Source: an uncultured Dorea sp. (GTDB lineage: Bacteria > Bacillota > Clostridia > Lachnospirales > Lachnospiraceae). Taken from it: DNA of 39,033 bases. The first letter of the stretch is position 1. Each line of letters begins with the position of its first letter. A program made the position numbers and the translations under genes. The notes beneath the pieces were generated by a model, which was not told the DNA's origin, ran no database searches, and was given only the letters and a program-made list of their open reading frames with translations. Below are positions 16,488 through 23,905 of the stretch, piece after piece. The stretch covers positions 1 through 39,033 of the forward strand of contig CANTDX010000031.1 of the NCBI GenBank assembly GCA_947652615.1. The letters run 5' to 3'.

Positions 16488-16919
16488 TCACAGCTCTTTC
16501 TTATATTTGGCAAGGAAGAATGCATAGGAGATGCCGAATATAAGCAGTGCTGCTCCCGCGCCGATGATTCCGACAAGGCCGGCCTTCAGGTCGATCAGAA
16601 CGGCGGGAAGGAGCATCAGCACATAGGTCATAATGTTGAAGGTCCGCGCCTTGGCCAGATTATGTATACTCTTGGTTCGTTCGTCGTTCAGATCTATGAG
16701 CGTCTGCTTGCTTTCTTCCGGATATTTCTCATATTGGTAAGTTGTGCCGAAGTAATTGACAGCGAAAAGGGATAGGAGCATCCCGCCGTAATGCATCAGG
16801 GACAGGCAGAGAATGATCCATCTGCTGTTGAAGATGTGCATACACTTTAAACAGAAGCCGATACCGTATAACAGGACGCCGGTGATCAGCATGTAGACTT
16901 TCTTTTGAGTGGTTTTCAT
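16488..16919 (-). CDS. Small four-helix membrane protein of unknown function
   Basis: I do not recognise this 143-residue protein. It has four hydrophobic segments (about residues 8-28, 33-55, 95-111 and 113-135), with a charged, probably cytoplasmic loop at about 57-93 containing Y-E-K-Y-P-E-E-S-K-Q and N-D-E-R-T-K-S-I. It resembles the small permease-subunit-like DUF proteins common in Firmicutes, but no family is claimed. On its strand AGGAGG lies 7-8 bases before the ATG, and a perfect-consensus promoter lies about 55 bases upstream. It is divergent from the flavoprotein gene at 17148 and convergent with icd, so it is monocistronic. Confidence 0.75.
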   Translation of the reverse strand: MKTTQKKVYMLITGVLLYGIGFCLKCMHIFNSRWIILCLSLMHYGGMLLSLFAVNYFGTTYQYEKYPEESKQTLIDLNDERTKSIHNLAKARTFNIMTYVLMLLPAVLIDLKAGLVGIIGAGAALLIFGISYAFFLAKYKKEL

Positions 16920-16972
16920 AGCAGTTCCTCCTGAATCATACTTATGATGTAAAGTTTGCTTTCCGTATTTTC

Positions 16973-17001
16973 ATTATAAGGGATAAACGATGATATGTCA
17001 A
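16973..17001 (-). promoter_or_regulatory. Perfect-consensus sigma-A promoter for the membrane protein gene
   Basis: On the minus strand TTGACA (16996-17001), a 17-base spacer and TATAAT (16973-16978) match the vegetative consensus at all 12 positions. Confidence 0.88.
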
Positions 17002-17047
17002 GTCAGCTTTCCATATTTATTTTTATGTGGTGAAAAAGATTTCAATG

Positions 17048-17056
17048 TGATATAAT
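17048..17056 (+). promoter_or_regulatory. Extended -10 promoter for the flavoprotein gene
   Basis: TGATATAAT at 17048-17056 is a perfect extended -10 element. The -35 region (TGGTGA at 17028-17033) is poor, as extended -10 promoters allow. A 6-bp GC hairpin (GCAGGC/GCCTGC, 17073-17088) lies in the leader. Confidence 0.6.
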
Positions 17057-17147
17057 TAAAAAATGCAGATAAGCAGGCGTATGCCTGCAGTCAATAGATA
17101 AGGTGTGACAGGACGTACGATTTAAGAAGAAGGGAGAACAAGGCAAG

Positions 17148-17864
17148 ATGAAAATACTGATGATTAACGGCACGCTAAGGCAGGGATCAAGCTATCATGT
17201 TGGGAAACTGGTGATCGAGAGGATAGCGGAGAATGAGGATCAGATCATTGAATTGTTTCTCCCCAAGGATATGCCGGAATTCTGCCGGGGATGCGCCGCA
17301 TGCATTACGGAGAGCGAGAAGAGATGCCCGGATTACCTGATGTATATGAAGCGGGTGACCCGTATGATCGATGAGGCGGATCTGCTGGTATTTACGTCGC
17401 CGGTCCATGTGCTGCATGTGACGGGAGCCATGAAGGCGCTGCTGGATCACTATGGGTATCGTTTCATGGTGCACAGGCCGGAGGAGAGGATGTTCACCAA
17501 GCAGGCAGTGTGTATTACGACGGGCGCAAGGGGAGGCATGAAGTCTACATTAAAGGATATGAAAGGGAGCCTGCTCTTCTGGGGCGTAGGCAGGATCTAT
17601 TCTTATGGGCCTGCAGTTGCGGCAACGTGCTGGGAAGGTGTGTCTATGCCGGTCAAGGAGAAGATCCTTCAGGATGTTGACAAGCTCTCCTTGAAGCTCA
17701 CCAGAGAGACGGATCAGGTGGTTCCGGGGATCAAGACCAGGCTGCTGTTCTATATCATGCGCCGTATGCATCAGAAGGGGATGAACCCTGTGGATCAGGC
17801 ATATTGGAAGGAAAAGGGATGGCTTGACAAGGAACGGCCGTGGAAGAAGAAAGCAGAAGGATAA
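17148..17864 (+). CDS. Iron-sulfur-flavoprotein-like NAD(P)H-dependent FMN reductase
   Basis: A 238-residue flavodoxin-fold protein. The start MKILMINGTLRQGSSYHVGK is the FMN phosphate-binding strand-loop of NADPH-dependent FMN reductases, and F-T-S-P-V-H-V-L near residue 85 is the second flavin loop. Between them are four cysteines, Cys46, 49, 52 and 60, spaced C-x2-C-x2-C-x7-C. This matches the compact [4Fe-4S] motif of archaeal/clostridial iron-sulfur flavoproteins (Isf). The C-terminal 60 residues are basic and helical. It probably moves electrons between ferredoxin-like or NAD(P)H donors and an unknown acceptor. It is flanked by unrelated genes and appears monocistronic with its own promoter. 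The cluster is inferred from spacing only. Confidence 0.82.
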   Translation: MKILMINGTLRQGSSYHVGKLVIERIAENEDQIIELFLPKDMPEFCRGCAACITESEKRCPDYLMYMKRVTRMIDEADLLVFTSPVHVLHVTGAMKALLDHYGYRFMVHRPEERMFTKQAVCITTGARGGMKSTLKDMKGSLLFWGVGRIYSYGPAVAATCWEGVSMPVKEKILQDVDKLSLKLTRETDQVVPGIKTRLLFYIMRRMHQKGMNPVDQAYWKEKGWLDKERPWKKKAEG

Positions 17865-17870
17865 GAGATA

Positions 17871-17907
17871 TGGGGACGCAGTAAAACATCATTTTACTGC
17901 GTCCCCA
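17871..17907. repeat. Hairpin repeat copy 2, likely bidirectional terminator
   Basis: The 16-base arms at 17871-17886 (TGGGGACGCAGTAAAA) and 17892-17907 are perfectly complementary around a 5-base loop. It sits between the convergent flavoprotein and ABC-F genes and shares its arm sequence with the hairpin at 16426-16467. Confidence 0.82.
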
Positions 17908-17916
17908 ATTAAGATT

Positions 17917-19839
17917 TTATACGTCACTTAAGTGTTCCCACTGCTCGTACAGCACTTCCAACTCTTCTGCGATCGAAGCCTTCTCATCTGCCAACTCCTG
18001 GCATCTGACGGAATTGGTAAATATTTCTTCCAGTGTCATCATCCCGTCGATCTCTGCGTCCCGTTCCTCAAGCATGGTGATGCGCTCTTCCGTCTTCTTC
18101 AAGTCGTTTTGGCGTTTGCGTGCTCTGGCGTTCGCTTCTTTTTGCTCCTGCCAGCTAAGCTTTGACTCGGATACTGTTTCCGAAGATACAGAGTCAGAGG
18201 CGTCTTCTGTTCCGCCTGCATAGACGGCGGTCAGTTCTTCACGTTTCTCCAGGTAATAATCATAATTGCCGATATAATTAACGAAGGTCTGGTTGACCAG
18301 ATCCAGGATCCGGGTAGCCGTCTGGTTGATAAAATACCGGTCGTGGGATACATAGAGGAGCGTTCCGGTATAGTCGTTCAGCGCCTTCTCAAGGATCTCC
18401 TTGGAGGTGATATCCAGGTGGTTGGTAGGTTCGTCCAAGATCAGGAAATTAGCCTTGGAGAGCATCAGCTTGGCAAGAGAAACACGCCCGCGTTCCCCGC
18501 CGCTTAAGTCCCCGATCCGTTTGAAGACGTCGTCCCCGGTGAAGAGGAAGGCGGCAAGCATATTGCGGATCTTCGTGTTGGTAAGATCCGGGTAATCGTC
18601 CGAGATCTCGTCGAAGATGGTCTTCTCCATGTGGAGGACGTGGTGCTCCTGATCGTAATAGCCGATCTCAACGTTGGTTCCCAGGGTGAAGGTTCCGGAA
18701 TCCGCGGGGATGACCTGATTCAGGATCTTAAGCAGGGTAGTCTTGCCGGTCCCGTTGTCCCCGATGATGGCGACGTGCTCCCCGCGGCGAAGCTCGAAAT
18801 TAACATCCCTGAACAATACCTGGTTGGGAAATGCTTTGCTTAGGTGTTCTACAAAGAGCACATCATTGCCGCTTTCACGGGAGGGTTCGAGATTCAGATG
18901 GATCTCTGTATTCATCTCTACCGGCTTCTCTACCGGCGTGATCTTCTCAAGCATCTTCTCGCGGCTCTCAGCCCGTTTGATAGACTTCTCCCTGTTGAAT
19001 GACCGAAGCTTCTCGATCACAGCCTCGTGATGCCGGATCTCCTGCTGCTGGTTCAGATATTCCTTAAGCTGCGCCTCCCTGAGCCGGCGCTTCTTCTCGG
19101 CGTATTCGCTGTAATTGCCCATATAAGTCATAAGCTTCCCCATCTCGATCTCCAGGACCTTGGTGACGACGCGGTCAAGGAAATACCGGTCATGGGATAC
19201 GATCAGCACGGCACCCGGATAGTTCAGAAGATAGGTCTCAAGCCAGGCGATGGAGTTTAAGTCCAGGTGGTTGGTAGGCTCGTCAAGAAGCAGGATATCC
19301 GGTCTGGTGAGAAGAAGCTTCCCCAGGGAGACACGGGTCTTCTGACCGCCGGAGAGGGTATCTACCGGTTTGGAGAAATCATCCTCGCAAAATCCCAGCC
19401 CCTTCAATACACCGGTGATCTCGCTCTCGCAGGCGTATCCGTTCTCCTGTTCAAATGCCGCCGTCAGGCGGTGATAGGTATTCAGGCGTGCGGACAGAGC
19501 ATCTCCTTCAAGATGCTTAAGCTCCGTCTCGATCGTGCGGATCTGCTGCTCCATGGCGATGATATCTGCCTTGGCAAGCCTGACCTCCTCGTAGATCGTA
19601 TTGCCGCTTACCATCTCCTGGTGCTGCGCAAGGTAGCCGAGAGTCTTGCCGCGCGTCAGTGTGATATCGCCGCCGTCAAAGGGCAGTTCCCCTACGATCA
19701 TCTTGAAAAGGGTGGTCTTCCCTGCGCCGTTTGGTCCGACCAGGGCGGCTTTCTCGTGGTCTTCTATATGAAAGGAACCTCCGGCAACGATCACGTTGTC
19801 GCCGAAGGATTTGTTCATTCCATGACATGCCAGTATCAT
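17917..19839 (-). CDS. ABC-F family ATP-binding protein (translation-associated)
   Basis: A 640-residue soluble protein with two ABC ATPase cassettes and no membrane segments. Cassette 1 has Walker A GPNGAGKTT near residue 36, signature LSGGQKTRVSLGK and Walker B ILLLDEPTNHLD. Cassette 2 has GDNGTGKTT, LSGGERGRVSLAK and FLILDEPTNHLD. The linker between them is a long charged helix pair (R-R-L-R-E-A-Q-L-K-E-Y and following), and a C-terminal coiled coil of about 90 residues follows the second cassette, as in the YdiF/Uup-like branch. ABC-F proteins act at the ribosome E site to relieve stalls, and some give antibiotic resistance; nothing here shows a resistance role. AAGGAGG lies 6-7 bases before the ATG. 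Confidence 0.92.
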   Translation of the reverse strand: MILACHGMNKSFGDNVIVAGGSFHIEDHEKAALVGPNGAGKTTLFKMIVGELPFDGGDITLTRGKTLGYLAQHQEMVSGNTIYEEVRLAKADIIAMEQQIRTIETELKHLEGDALSARLNTYHRLTAAFEQENGYACESEITGVLKGLGFCEDDFSKPVDTLSGGQKTRVSLGKLLLTRPDILLLDEPTNHLDLNSIAWLETYLLNYPGAVLIVSHDRYFLDRVVTKVLEIEMGKLMTYMGNYSEYAEKKRRLREAQLKEYLNQQQEIRHHEAVIEKLRSFNREKSIKRAESREKMLEKITPVEKPVEMNTEIHLNLEPSRESGNDVLFVEHLSKAFPNQVLFRDVNFELRRGEHVAIIGDNGTGKTTLLKILNQVIPADSGTFTLGTNVEIGYYDQEHHVLHMEKTIFDEISDDYPDLTNTKIRNMLAAFLFTGDDVFKRIGDLSGGERGRVSLAKLMLSKANFLILDEPTNHLDITSKEILEKALNDYTGTLLYVSHDRYFINQTATRILDLVNQTFVNYIGNYDYYLEKREELTAVYAGGTEDASDSVSSETVSESKLSWQEQKEANARARKRQNDLKKTEERITMLEERDAEIDGMMTLEEIFTNSVRCQELADEKASIAEELEVLYEQWEHLSDV

Positions 19840-19866
19840 AATATCCTCCTTTTAGCTTTTGTTTTC

Positions 19867-19894
19867 ATTATAACGAAAATAGAATAAAATACAA
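19867..19894 (-). promoter_or_regulatory. Promoter for the ABC-F gene
   Basis: On the minus strand TTGTAT (19889-19894), a 16-base spacer and TATAAT (19867-19872) lie about 30 bases upstream of the start codon. It is back to back with the rex promoter. Confidence 0.65.
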
Positions 19895-19902
19895 CTAAAA
19901 GT

Positions 19903-19931
19903 TTGACTTTGATCCCGGTATTCTATATAAT
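19903..19931 (+). promoter_or_regulatory. Promoter for rex
   Basis: TTGACT (19903-19908), a 17-base spacer and TATAAT (19926-19931) form a near-perfect vegetative promoter 34 bases upstream of the rex start. I looked for a Rex-type TTGTTAA-N4-TTAACAA site here and saw none, so autoregulation is not supported. Confidence 0.85.
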
Positions 19932-19964
19932 GAATTTTAGATATGAAATGGAAGGTGAGTAGTT

Positions 19965-20606
19965 TTGGAAGAAAGAGAGATTTCCCAGGCTGTCATACGC
20001 AGGTTGCCGAGATATTACCGGTATCTGGGGGAATTATTAGAACATGGGGTGGAGCGTATCTCGTCCAACGACCTGAGCAGGCGGATGAAGGTGACGGCAT
20101 CCCAGATCCGGCAGGATCTTAATAATTTCGGAGGGTTCGGGCAGCAGGGATACGGATATAATGTAAAGTATTTATATACAGAGATCGGCAAGATCTTAGG
20201 ATTGGAAGAAGATCATCACATGATCATCATCGGGGCTGGTAATCTGGGGCAGGCGTTGGCGAATTACGCCGCATTTGAGAAGAGGGGCTTCATCCTGAAG
20301 GGGATCTTTGATGTGAACCCAAGGCTCCAGGGCGTGTCGATCCGAGGTGTTCCGGTGAGGATGTTAGACGAGCTGGGTGAGTTTGTGCGTGAGAATGAAG
20401 TAGAGATCGCGGCATTGACCATACCCAAGGAGAAGGCGATCGAGGTGGCGAATATCCTGGTAGAGAACGGTGTGAGGGCTATCTGGAATTTTGCCCATAC
20501 AGATCTGAACCTGCCTGAACACATTATTGTTGAGAATGTGCACTTGTCAGAGAGCTTGATGCAGCTATCCTACAAGATCAGCCGGTATAACGAAGAACAC
20601 AAATAA
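19965..20606 (+). CDS. rex: Redox-sensing transcriptional repressor Rex
   Basis: Rex binds DNA when NAD+ dominates and releases it when NADH rises, controlling fermentation and NADH-oxidising genes. The 213-residue protein has the N-terminal winged helix (I-S-S-N-D-L-S-R-R-M-K-V-T-A-S-Q-I-R-Q-D-L near 32-52), the family hallmark FGGFGQQGYGY, a Rossmann domain with IIGAGNLGQALANY near 88-101, and the C-terminal swapped helix with SESLMQLSYKI. The start is TTG at 19965, read from the GGAAGGTGAG ribosome binding site about 6-7 bases upstream; no ATG fits. Candidate Rex operators occur at 37168-37213 before the alcohol dehydrogenase gene. Downstream is an NAD(P)HX repair gene, fitting the NAD theme. 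Confidence 0.96.
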   Translation: MEEREISQAVIRRLPRYYRYLGELLEHGVERISSNDLSRRMKVTASQIRQDLNNFGGFGQQGYGYNVKYLYTEIGKILGLEEDHHMIIIGAGNLGQALANYAAFEKRGFILKGIFDVNPRLQGVSIRGVPVRMLDELGEFVRENEVEIAALTIPKEKAIEVANILVENGVRAIWNFAHTDLNLPEHIIVENVHLSESLMQLSYKISRYNEEHK

Positions 20607-20617
20607 TAGCAAGGATC

Positions 20618-20668
20618 AAGGCGTGTAATAACAGCATGTACGTGCAGGCAGGGTTACACGTCCTTTTT
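20618..20668 (+). terminator. Hairpin between rex and the NAD(P)HX repair/racemase gene
   Basis: The left arm AAGGCGTGTAA (20618-20628) pairs with TTACACGTCCTT (20654-20665) with a single bulge, followed by TTT. It looks like a weak terminator or attenuator that would reduce transcription from rex into the next gene. No promoter was seen between the hairpin and that gene. Confidence 0.5.
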
Positions 20669-20694
20669 ACTGCAAGAGACAGGAGGTGTGGGAG

Positions 20695-23466
20695 ATGAGA
20701 TATCTGGCAGACGGCTCTCAGATGAAGAGGGCGGACCAGTATACGATACATAAGGCAGGTATCCCGTCGCTTAAGTTGATGGAGCGCGCTGCCAGGGCCT
20801 GCGTAGAGGTGATGGAAGAAGAGAGGTTCGATCTTACGAAGGCCTGTATTGTGTGCGGTTCCGGGAATAACGGAGGAGACGGGTTTGCGGTCGCAAGGCT
20901 TCTCCTTCGAAAAGGATATCATGCAAGGGTCTGTTTTGTAGGCGATGAATCCCATTGTACACAGGAGACAAGGCAGCAGATCGAATGGTTTCAGGAAATC
21001 GGCGGCAAAATATGCAACGAATATATAGAAGATGAATATAGTATCATCATAGACGCAGTCTTTGGTGTGGGTCTTTGCCGCAAGATCACGGGGAAATACG
21101 CAGATGTGCTGAGGAAGATGAATGAAGCAAAGGCGGTCAAATTCGCCGTTGACCTGCCGTCGGGGATATCGGCGGATACGGGCTGTGTGCTGGGGGAAGC
21201 CTTTCAGGCGGATCTCACGGTAACGTTCCAGTTGGAAAAACTGGGACTTGTATTCTATCCGGGCAGTGAGTATGCAGGATGGGTACATACGGCGGATGTG
21301 GGGATACATACAGAACAGCTTGCTGAGGAGTATCAGATGGCGTATGCCTGTGACGAGGAGGACTACCGTGCCATGCTGCCGATACGGAAGGCAGATTCGA
21401 ATAAAGGGACTTACGGGAAGCTTCTGGTGATCGCGGGCAGCAAAGGAATGTCGGGCGCAGCATATCTGAATGCCAGGGCGGCATATCTTGCGGGCGCAGG
21501 CCTGGTGCGGATCTATACACCGGAAGAGAACCGGATGATCCTCCAGCAGCAGCTACCTGAGGCGATCATTACTTCCTATACGGATTATCAGGAGGAGGAG
21601 CTTCTGGAATTACTTGAATGGGCGGATGTGATCTGTATTGGTTCAGGGATCGGGACCGGCGAAGTATCGCAGAAGCTTGTGAAGAAGACTTTGGAAGGAA
21701 GAAAGGTTCCGTGTCTGATCGATGCGGATGGTCTGAATATCCTGGCCGGGCATCCGGAATATCTGAGAGAATGCGCGGATCCATCCGGACGCACAGGATG
21801 CGGTCTTGTGCTGACGCCCCATATGAAGGAGATGTCCAGGCTGACGGGAAGAAGCATAGAAGAGCTTAAGGAAGGCAGGATGCGGATCCTTGAGGGATAT
21901 ACGGACAGATTCGGCTGCACCTGTGTACTCAAGGATTCAAGGACGGCGGCAGTGTCGCCGCAAGAAGGAATCTGTGTGAATCAGTCGGGGAATGCGTCTA
22001 TGGCGAAGGCCGGAGCCGGTGATGTGTTGGCCGGAGTGATCGCGGGTCTGCTGGCTCAGGGGCTTCAAAGCCACAGTGCAGCGGTGCTTGGGACATATCT
22101 TCACGGCCGTTCAGGGGACCTTGCGCGTGCGGCAAAGGGAAGCTACAGTGTTATGGCAGGAGATTTGCTGACTTATTTAAGCGAGGCATTCAGAAGCCTG
22201 GAGGGAGAGGACCCCAAAGGGAGACCCGGAATCATCGTTCATAAGAGACGCTTCCGGTCCGGCGACGCCGGTCCTTCGCCGGAGCATACGTCAGACGCCC
22301 TGAAGATTTACAGCAGGGTATGTGCAAGGATCGATCTGGATGCGATCGAGTATAATATGGAGATGATGAAGCAGAATTTGGAAGACGGCGTGCAGATTAT
22401 CAGCGTGATCAAATCCGACGGTTATGGACACGGCGCGCTGCAGATCGCAAGATTTCTGGAGAGTAAAGAGTATATCTGGGGATATGCGCTGGCGGCGCTT
22501 GATGAGGCGGTGGTCTTAAGAAAAGGCGGGATCACCAAACCGCTTCTGGTGCTGGGCTGTATCTTCCCGGAGCAGTGGTGTGAGATGATCGATGAAGAGA
22601 TCCGCATGACGGTCTATACGAAGGATATGGCAAAGCGGGTATCCGACCTGGCGGTACGCATGGGGAAGCAGGCATACATCCATATCAAGGTGGATACGGG
22701 TATGTCGCGTCTCGGTTTCCCGGTCTGTGAAGAGAGCGCGGATCATATCAGGGACATTATCCAGATGCCGAATCTTGTGGTGGAGGGCATGTATACGCAT
22801 TTTGCGAAAGCGGATGAGGCTGAGAAGGCATTTACAAGGAAGCAGATAGAAGACTATCTCTGGATGAAGAAGGCACTTGAGAGAAGGTCGGTCAGGATCC
22901 GATACCACCACAGTTCCAACAGCGCCGGGATCATAGATGTTAAGGAAGCGAATATGGATCTAGTGAGAGCCGGGATCGCGACCTACGGACTGTATCCGTC
23001 TGAGGAGGTTAAGAAGGGCAACGTCCCTCTTCGGCCGGCGATGGAGCTTCTAAGCCATGTGACTCATGTGAAATGGGTGGAGGCAGGTACGCCGGTGAGC
23101 TATGGGGGAACATTCACAGCGGCAAGGCCTACCAGGGTCGCCACGATTCCGGTGGGTTACGGGGACGGCTACTCAAGGAGCCTGTCGAACCAGGGATATG
23201 TGCTGATCCATGGAAAGAAGGCGCCGATCATCGGCCGTGTGTGCATGGACCAGTTCATGGTGGATGTAACGGATATTGAAGATGTGCAGTTCGGAGATAA
23301 GGCAGTGCTGATCGGGGAAGACGGCGGGGAGCGGATCACCGTGGATGAATTAAGCAGCCTGTCAGACCGGTTCAACTATGAATTTATCTGCAGCTTCGGC
23401 AAGAGAGTGCCGAGAGAATATCTGCGTTTCGGCGAAGTTGTGGAACAGATGGATTATTTTGCATAA
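20695..23466 (+). CDS. Fusion of NAD(P)HX epimerase, ADP/ATP-dependent NAD(P)HX dehydratase and alanine racemase
   Basis: One 923-residue open frame carries three enzymes. Residues ~1-215 are the epimerase (NAXE/YjeF-N), with GSGNNGGDGFAVARLL near 56. Residues ~225-500 are the dehydratase (NAXD/CarKD), with GTYGKLLVIAGSKGMSGAA near 237 and the nucleotide motif KAGAGDVLAG near 438. Together they repair hydrated NADH and NADPH. Residues ~538-923 are a complete alanine racemase: PLP-Lys573 in VIKSDGYGHGA and catalytic Tyr803 in VSYGGTF, making D-alanine for the cell wall. The first two are usually fused in bacteria; alr normally follows as a separate gene. The start is the ATG at 20695 with AGGAGG 8 bases upstream; the in-frame GTG at 20686 overlaps that site. 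The ~40-residue joint is charged and Gly/Pro-rich and has no Met, so a separate alr start is not obvious. Confidence 0.9.
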   Translation: MRYLADGSQMKRADQYTIHKAGIPSLKLMERAARACVEVMEEERFDLTKACIVCGSGNNGGDGFAVARLLLRKGYHARVCFVGDESHCTQETRQQIEWFQEIGGKICNEYIEDEYSIIIDAVFGVGLCRKITGKYADVLRKMNEAKAVKFAVDLPSGISADTGCVLGEAFQADLTVTFQLEKLGLVFYPGSEYAGWVHTADVGIHTEQLAEEYQMAYACDEEDYRAMLPIRKADSNKGTYGKLLVIAGSKGMSGAAYLNARAAYLAGAGLVRIYTPEENRMILQQQLPEAIITSYTDYQEEELLELLEWADVICIGSGIGTGEVSQKLVKKTLEGRKVPCLIDADGLNILAGHPEYLRECADPSGRTGCGLVLTPHMKEMSRLTGRSIEELKEGRMRILEGYTDRFGCTCVLKDSRTAAVSPQEGICVNQSGNASMAKAGAGDVLAGVIAGLLAQGLQSHSAAVLGTYLHGRSGDLARAAKGSYSVMAGDLLTYLSEAFRSLEGEDPKGRPGIIVHKRRFRSGDAGPSPEHTSDALKIYSRVCARIDLDAIEYNMEMMKQNLEDGVQIISVIKSDGYGHGALQIARFLESKEYIWGYALAALDEAVVLRKGGITKPLLVLGCIFPEQWCEMIDEEIRMTVYTKDMAKRVSDLAVRMGKQAYIHIKVDTGMSRLGFPVCEESADHIRDIIQMPNLVVEGMYTHFAKADEAEKAFTRKQIEDYLWMKKALERRSVRIRYHHSSNSAGIIDVKEANMDLVRAGIATYGLYPSEEVKKGNVPLRPAMELLSHVTHVKWVEAGTPVSYGGTFTAARPTRVATIPVGYGDGYSRSLSNQGYVLIHGKKAPIIGRVCMDQFMVDVTDIEDVQFGDKAVLIGEDGGERITVDELSSLSDRFNYEFICSFGKRVPREYLRFGEVVEQMDYFA

Positions 23467-23534
23467 CTCTGTAGAATACATCCGAGAAAAGATGGTAATA
23501 CTTATTATATCTTAAGAATCGGAGTGTGAATAGA

Positions 23535-23882
23535 GTGCAGGTAAGACGTGGAGATATATTTTATGCAGATTTAAGCCCGGTGGTGGGTTCGGAACAAGGA
23601 GGCATCCGGCCGGTATTGATCATACAGAATGATGTGGGGAACAGGCACAGCCCAACGGTGATCTGTGCCGCCATTACTTCGCGGATGAATAAGGCGAAGC
23701 TGCCGACACATGTGGAGATTGATGCAAGGAGATATCAGATCGTTAAGAATTCGGTCGTATTGCTGGAGCAGGTAAGGACCATAGATAAGCAGCGGCTTAA
23801 GGATCTGGTATGCCATCTGGATAAAGAGATAATGAACAAAGTAGATGAAGCCTTGAAAGTCAGTTTTGAGCTTCATACATAG
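23535..23882 (+). CDS. MazF/EndoA (NdoA) family endoribonuclease toxin
   Basis: A 115-residue protein very like Bacillus Endo[21 protein letters not shown] at the N terminus, [16 protein letters not shown] and the final [11 protein letters not shown]. These proteins cleave mRNA at short single-stranded sequences. I place the start at the GTG at 23535 because GGAG at 23521-23524 is then 10 bases away; the GTG at 23526 would abut the ribosome binding site. In Bacillus a small antitoxin gene lies between alr and ndoA. Here only 68 bases separate the racemase stop from this start and no antitoxin frame is present. Confidence 0.9.
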   Translation: MQVRRGDIFYADLSPVVGSEQGGIRPVLIIQNDVGNRHSPTVICAAITSRMNKAKLPTHVEIDARRYQIVKNSVVLLEQVRTIDKQRLKDLVCHLDKEIMNKVDEALKVSFELHT

Positions 23883-23905
23883 CAAAGGAGTATGAAACAA
23901 CAGTT

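Noticed and set aside
19840..19964. Rex operator in the rex/ABC-F intergenic region
   Set aside because: No TTGTTAA-N4-TTAACAA or GTTAA-N4-TTAAC dyad is present.
22258..22272. CCGGC/GCCGG mini-hairpin in the fusion linker as an insertion scar
   Set aside because: A 5-bp stem with a 3-base loop in GC-rich coding DNA is too weak to interpret.
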